From Butyrivibrio sp. CB08 (GTDB taxonomy: Bacteria; Bacillota; Clostridia; Lachnospirales; Lachnospiraceae): a DNA stretch of 64,000 bases. How positions within the stretch are numbered: the first letter of the stretch is position 1; each line of letters opens with the position of its first letter. The stretch is from NCBI RefSeq assembly GCF_003625485.1, contig NZ_RAIR01000003.1, positions 1-64,000 of the forward strand, read 5' to 3'. This document shows, piece by piece, positions 60,758-64,000 of the stretch. A model generated the notes under the pieces. The model worked only from the letters and a program-made list of their open reading frames with translations, was not told the DNA's origin and ran no database searches. The position numbers and the translations under genes were made by a program.

Positions 60758-60973
60758 ATGTTAGCGTTATCTAGAAAGAAGAATGAGGCAATCATTATAA
60801 ACAACAACATAGAGATCACTGTCCTTGATATCAGAGGTGACCAGATCAAACTTGGCATCTCAGCACCCAAGGAAGTGCCTATCTATAGAAAAGAAGTTTA
60901 CATCCAGATCCAGGATGAGAACAAGAACGCAACTGACGTCGCTGGAATCGACGCACTCAAGAAGTTGCTGTGA
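60758..60973 (+). CDS. csrA: carbon storage regulator CsrA
   Basis: The 71-residue RNA-binding CsrA blocks translation of flagellin mRNA until FliW removes it. MLALSRKKNEAIIINNNIEITVLDIRGDQIKLGISAPKEVPIYRKEVY contains the RNA-binding edge strands (L4, R5-equivalent and I, P, R of APKEVPIYRKE). Translation is coupled to fliW. A hairpin terminator follows. Confidence 0.96.
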   Translation: MLALSRKKNEAIIINNNIEITVLDIRGDQIKLGISAPKEVPIYRKEVYIQIQDENKNATDVAGIDALKKLL

Positions 60974-60989
60974 TTGGAGAAAAATGTTG

Positions 60990-61021
60990 GCCGGCGCGCA
61001 AAAAGTGCGTCGGCTATTTTT
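60990..61021 (+). terminator. terminator after csrA
   Basis: GCCGGCGCGC (60990-60999) and GTGCGTCGGC (61005-61014) form a 10-base stem with G-T pairs, followed by TATTTTT. Confidence 0.75.
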
Positions 61022-61035
61022 GACGGGGAACAAGG

Positions 61036-62223
61036 ATGCGGATTCTGTATTACGACTGGGATGAATTTAATGGTGAAGACTGCAGGGATGCAATGAGAAG
61101 GTTGGGGCATCAGGTGGAGACCATACGCCTCGATCAGCTTGGTGGAGATCTGACTCCGGAGATCGAGCAGCAGTTTAAGAAGAGGTTCGACAGTAGGGAT
61201 GATTCGGGGAAAAGATATTTCGACCTGGTCTACAGTTATGACTACTTCCCAGGTATCTCTGAGGTGTGCCAGAAATATGATGTTCCCTATGTGTGCTGGG
61301 TGTTTGACTGTCCGCATTATCCACTGTTTTCACCGTCAATCCACAACAAGGTCAATCGCATATTTGTTTTTGACAGAGATTTATATAAAAAGCTAAAAGA
61401 TAGAGGAGTTCAAACAGTACATCACTGCCCACTGGCAGTAAATGCCAAGAGATTGTCTGAGGTATGCAAAAGTTTGGATGGTCCAAATGGCGATGGAATT
61501 GCATATCTGCACGATGTTTGTTTTCTTGGAAGTCTCTACGACAATGAGTTTAATTTCTATGATCAGTGGACGGGAATTCCGACAGAAATCAAGGAGTATA
61601 TTGAACAGGTAATTGGGAGCCAGGAGAGAGTCTTTGGATATGATCTCTTTTCAGATGACAGAGTCTTGTCAGAGGAAGATATCGAACGGATCAAGAATTT
61701 CATAAATATAGAAGATACAGGACGCTATCGCATAGATTACAGCGATGTGATAAGGGATATATTCCGGAAAAAAGTCACGGTCAATGAGCGCAGAAATATC
61801 TTGACCGAGATGGGAAAGCGCTTTGATACAGTGGTTTATACCAACCCGGATGCAGTTCCTATCCCTGGTGTAAATAACCTTGGAGTGGTATCTTACACAG
61901 ACAAGATGTCGGAGGTATTTCGCAGAAGTAAGATCAATCTCAACATTTCGCTTAGGTGCATCACATCGGGAGTATCGCTGCGGGTCATGGATGTACTGGC
62001 GGCAGGTGGATTTCTTTTGACCACATACACATCTGAAATTGCCGAGTATTACGAGGATGGTGTTGATCTTGCTATCGCCAGAACTCCAGAGGAGATGATA
62101 GACAAGGCAGCATATTATCTTGAGCACGAAGATGAGAGGAAAGAGATAGCACAAAACGGGCAGAAAAAAGTATTTGAAAAGTTTGCATACACAAAAATAT
62201 TGCCTGAGGTCTTGAAATTATAA
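61036..62223 (+). CDS. CgeB-like glycosyltransferase (DUF3880 type)
   Basis: The 395-residue glycosyltransferase resembles the CgeB/DUF3880 proteins. The N-terminal Rossmann part is MRILYYDWDEFNGED...DLVYSYDYFPGISEVCQKYDVPYVCWVFDCPHYPLFSPSI, and the C-terminal nucleotide-sugar part is VSYTDKMSEVFRRSKINLNISLRCITSGVSLRVMDVLAAGGFLLTTY with the acidic residue of the GT-B fold. Its place between csrA and flaG suggests it glycosylates flagellin. It may have a weak site only (GGGG). Confidence 0.85.
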   Translation: MRILYYDWDEFNGEDCRDAMRRLGHQVETIRLDQLGGDLTPEIEQQFKKRFDSRDDSGKRYFDLVYSYDYFPGISEVCQKYDVPYVCWVFDCPHYPLFSPSIHNKVNRIFVFDRDLYKKLKDRGVQTVHHCPLAVNAKRLSEVCKSLDGPNGDGIAYLHDVCFLGSLYDNEFNFYDQWTGIPTEIKEYIEQVIGSQERVFGYDLFSDDRVLSEEDIERIKNFINIEDTGRYRIDYSDVIRDIFRKKVTVNERRNILTEMGKRFDTVVYTNPDAVPIPGVNNLGVVSYTDKMSEVFRRSKINLNISLRCITSGVSLRVMDVLAAGGFLLTTYTSEIAEYYEDGVDLAIARTPEEMIDKAAYYLEHEDERKEIAQNGQKKVFEKFAYTKILPEVLKL

Positions 62224-62260
62224 AATTTTTATTAATTTTACGTTTTTTCTTATCATACTA

Positions 62261-62287
62261 TAAAGAAAATATGACATTATCCGATAT
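62261..62287 (+). promoter_or_regulatory. sigma-28 promoter upstream of flaG
   Basis: TAAA (62261) and TCCGATAT (62280-62287) are separated by 15 bases, 102 bases before the flaG start. Confidence 0.85.
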
Positions 62288-62388
62288 AGAGGGTAAGAAA
62301 TCGTGTATAGACCTAGTCTGTACTTTATTGTTAACAGTTGTAGTTTTGCCGCAGATCAAGCCCTGATCTGACATGGAGGTAAAGGATT

Positions 62389-62868
62389 ATGGGATTAGAA
62401 GTGATTAATGGTTTTAGCCCGCTGATGCAACAGACACAGCCACAGGTTAAAACACAGATTAAGGAACAGAGCCAGTCTCAGTCAGAGATTGTGAATAGTG
62501 AAGCCAGTGGAGCAATGAATACCATTGATCTTAAGGTTGAAGCGGCTGACAACTCTGCAAATTCTGGTGCGGATAGTCAGAGTGGAGCTCAGACATATTC
62601 CAAGGCTCAGGAGAGGCTTGAAGCTACAGAAGAGCAGATTCAGGAAGATAATGAGAAGGTTCGCAAGGCTATCTCTGAGATGACCAAGAATGTCAAGTCC
62701 AATGCTGAAGCTGTATTTGGCATACATGACAAGACAAACCGCGTCACCATCAAGATGGTTGATAAAGAGACCAAGAAGGTTATCAAGGAATTCCCACCTG
62801 AGGAGACATTGGATATGATCGCCAAGGTTTGGGAGATCGCAGGACTCATGGTAGACGAGAAGAGATAA
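62389..62868 (+). CDS. flaG: flagellar protein FlaG
   Basis: The 159-residue FlaG has a polar, Gln/Ser/Asn-rich N-terminal half and the FlaG signature IKMVDKETKKVIKEFPPEETLDMIAKVWEIAGLMVDEKR at the end. It influences filament length in some bacteria. GGAGGTAAAGG sets the start. fliD follows after 62 bases in the same transcript. Confidence 0.9.
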   Translation: MGLEVINGFSPLMQQTQPQVKTQIKEQSQSQSEIVNSEASGAMNTIDLKVEAADNSANSGADSQSGAQTYSKAQERLEATEEQIQEDNEKVRKAISEMTKNVKSNAEAVFGIHDKTNRVTIKMVDKETKKVIKEFPPEETLDMIAKVWEIAGLMVDEKR

Positions 62869-62930
62869 AACCCGAAGATGGAAACGGATTTCCATGTAAC
62901 ATGCTCACGGATTGAGAAAGGAGAACGCGT

Positions 62931-64000
62931 ATGCCTATTAGAATTACAGGAATGAATTCAGGTCTTGATACTGAGAGTATCATAACTGCTTTAACTCAGC
63001 AGAAAAAAGACAGAGTTGATAAATTGAAAGGTGACCAGACCAAGCTCACTTGGAAGCAGGATAAGTGGAAAGAACTCAATAAGAAGGTTTCTTCATTTTA
63101 CAATGGAACACTTTCTAATATGAGATTTTCATCTGCCTACACTAAGAAGACGACATCAGCCAGCAAGGAAAGTGCTGTGTCGATCGTTACTGGTGATGCG
63201 GCAATGAATACTACACAGACACTGAACATTACTAAGCTTGCCAAGGCAGCATATTTGACAGGCCAGAAGGCATATGTTGGTGACCCTGAGGAAAATAAAA
63301 CAGCTAAGCTTGACACCACCATCGAAGAGCTGGGCATAAGCGCCGGTGATACGATTGATTTCAGGGTTGGCGGTGAAGGCTCCGACCAGAAGATATCTGT
63401 GACAATAGCGGAAGGGGATACTGTTGAGAAGATCCTTAACAAGCTGAAAAGCGCGACTACAGCTGATGGTACAAAACTCGATTTCAATTTTGACGAGAAG
63501 AACGGCAGGTTCTATGTGGCTTCTCAGAAAGAAGGCGGCCAGGTTGCTTTCCACATTGATGCTGCTACAGATGCTATGAAGAAGCTTGGACTTTCCTATG
63601 ACGGAGATTCCGAGGAGACAGCCAAGAATTATATTGCCGGATCAAGTGCAACAATAGAGCTTAATGGTGTTGAGTACACATCAGAGAATAATGTATTTGA
63701 GATAAATGGCCTTACTATTACTGCAAAAGAGGTTGCTTCCAACATTACAATTACAACCAAGCAGGACACCAGCGGAATATACGATAACATCAAGAATATG
63801 CTCAAAGAGTACAATGAGCTGATGAAAGAGATCACCACAGCTTATGGTGCAGACAAGGCCAAAAAGTACAGTATGCTCACTGACGACCAGAAAGACGAAA
63901 TGTCTGATAAGGAAGTTGAGGAGTGGGAGAAGAAGATTAAGGATGGCCTACTTAGCGGCGACGAAACTCTTGGCAAGATCAGAACAGGGCTTCGCGGCAT
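62931..64000 (+). CDS. fliD: flagellar filament cap FliD (partial, cut by window end)
   Basis: The N-terminal part of the filament cap protein is visible over about 356 codons and stays open at the window edge. MPIRITGMNSGLDTESIITALTQQKKDRVDKLKGDQTKLTWKQDKWKELNKKVSSFYN is typical of the first FliD domain. FliD caps the growing filament and folds flagellin subunits. AAAGGAGA is at 5-10 bases before ATG 62931. The lower half is missing here, so length and C-terminus are unknown. Confidence 0.93.
   Translation, partial: MPIRITGMNSGLDTESIITALTQQKKDRVDKLKGDQTKLTWKQDKWKELNKKVSSFYNGTLSNMRFSSAYTKKTTSASKESAVSIVTGDAAMNTTQTLNITKLAKAAYLTGQKAYVGDPEENKTAKLDTTIEELGISAGDTIDFRVGGEGSDQKISVTIAEGDTVEKILNKLKSATTADGTKLDFNFDEKNGRFYVASQKEGGQVAFHIDAATDAMKKLGLSYDGDSEETAKNYIAGSSATIELNGVEYTSENNVFEINGLTITAKEVASNITITTKQDTSGIYDNIKNMLKEYNELMKEITTAYGADKAKKYSMLTDDQKDEMSDKEVEEWEKKIKDGLLSGDETLGKIRTGLRG

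Overview
The window looks like a chromosomal segment of a flagellated, anaerobic Gram-positive bacterium of the Lachnospiraceae (class Clostridia). The evidence is the tandem FlgK pair, the FlgM-FlgN-FlgK-FlgK-FlgL-FliW-CsrA-FlaG-FliD order, rubrerythrin, a short-type ThiC, ThiW, AGGAGG-type ribosome binding sites before most genes, and sigma-28 promoters of the TAAA-N15-CCGATA type. The family is an inference from gene content; I cannot name a species.

Layout. 1-4130: a thioesterase, a Nudix hydrolase, a cysteine-synthase-family gene on the minus strand, a ProX/YbaK editing protein, a Dabb protein and a nucleoside phosphorylase. 4224-8472: a TPP-riboswitch thiamin operon, thiW, a thiM-thiE fusion, thiD and thiC. 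8578-9605: azlCD. 9615-12644: a copper operon, csoR and copA, with two near-perfect CsoR operators and a CopZ-like domain fused to the end of CopA that keeps its own start signals. 12650-24340: assorted small operons, including HD phosphohydrolases, a TipAS-type MerR regulator, lipoproteins, HNH plus lysine-rich protein, an HxlR-flanked iron-sulfur redox triad, HicAB, a transglutaminase-like exported protein, and a Nudix-methyltransferase fusion with two membrane proteins.

24480-36050 is the accessory part. The section to about 28 kb is visibly AT-richer. It carries very small genes, a zinc-ribbon PAPS-reductase-like protein, a broken macro-domain gene, a double-glycine-leader peptide with a small membrane peptide, an exported nuclease, a macro-HTH protein, a VWA protein, an ADP-ribosylglycohydrolase, an AbiE-type system and a GGDEF remnant.

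36092-52988: housekeeping and transport genes, including a chemotaxis receptor, a CDF transporter, a radical SAM/nitroreductase pair, a second full macro protein, a large PEP/pyruvate-binding protein, Rrf2 next to metY, CIRCE-controlled hsp20, rubrerythrin, DJ-1 and CYTH. 53063-64000: a flagellar late-gene cluster, cut by the window end inside fliD, with four sigma-28 promoters.

Two patterns are not explained by the genes. First, the word AAAAGAGCT, extending to GGNAAAAGARCTAWCGG at its best copies, occurs about 31 times on both strands, in different reading frames and between genes. Second, three gene-free islands near 31.9, 43.0 and 45.1 kb each hold three copies of their own 12-15 base word in mixed orientation.
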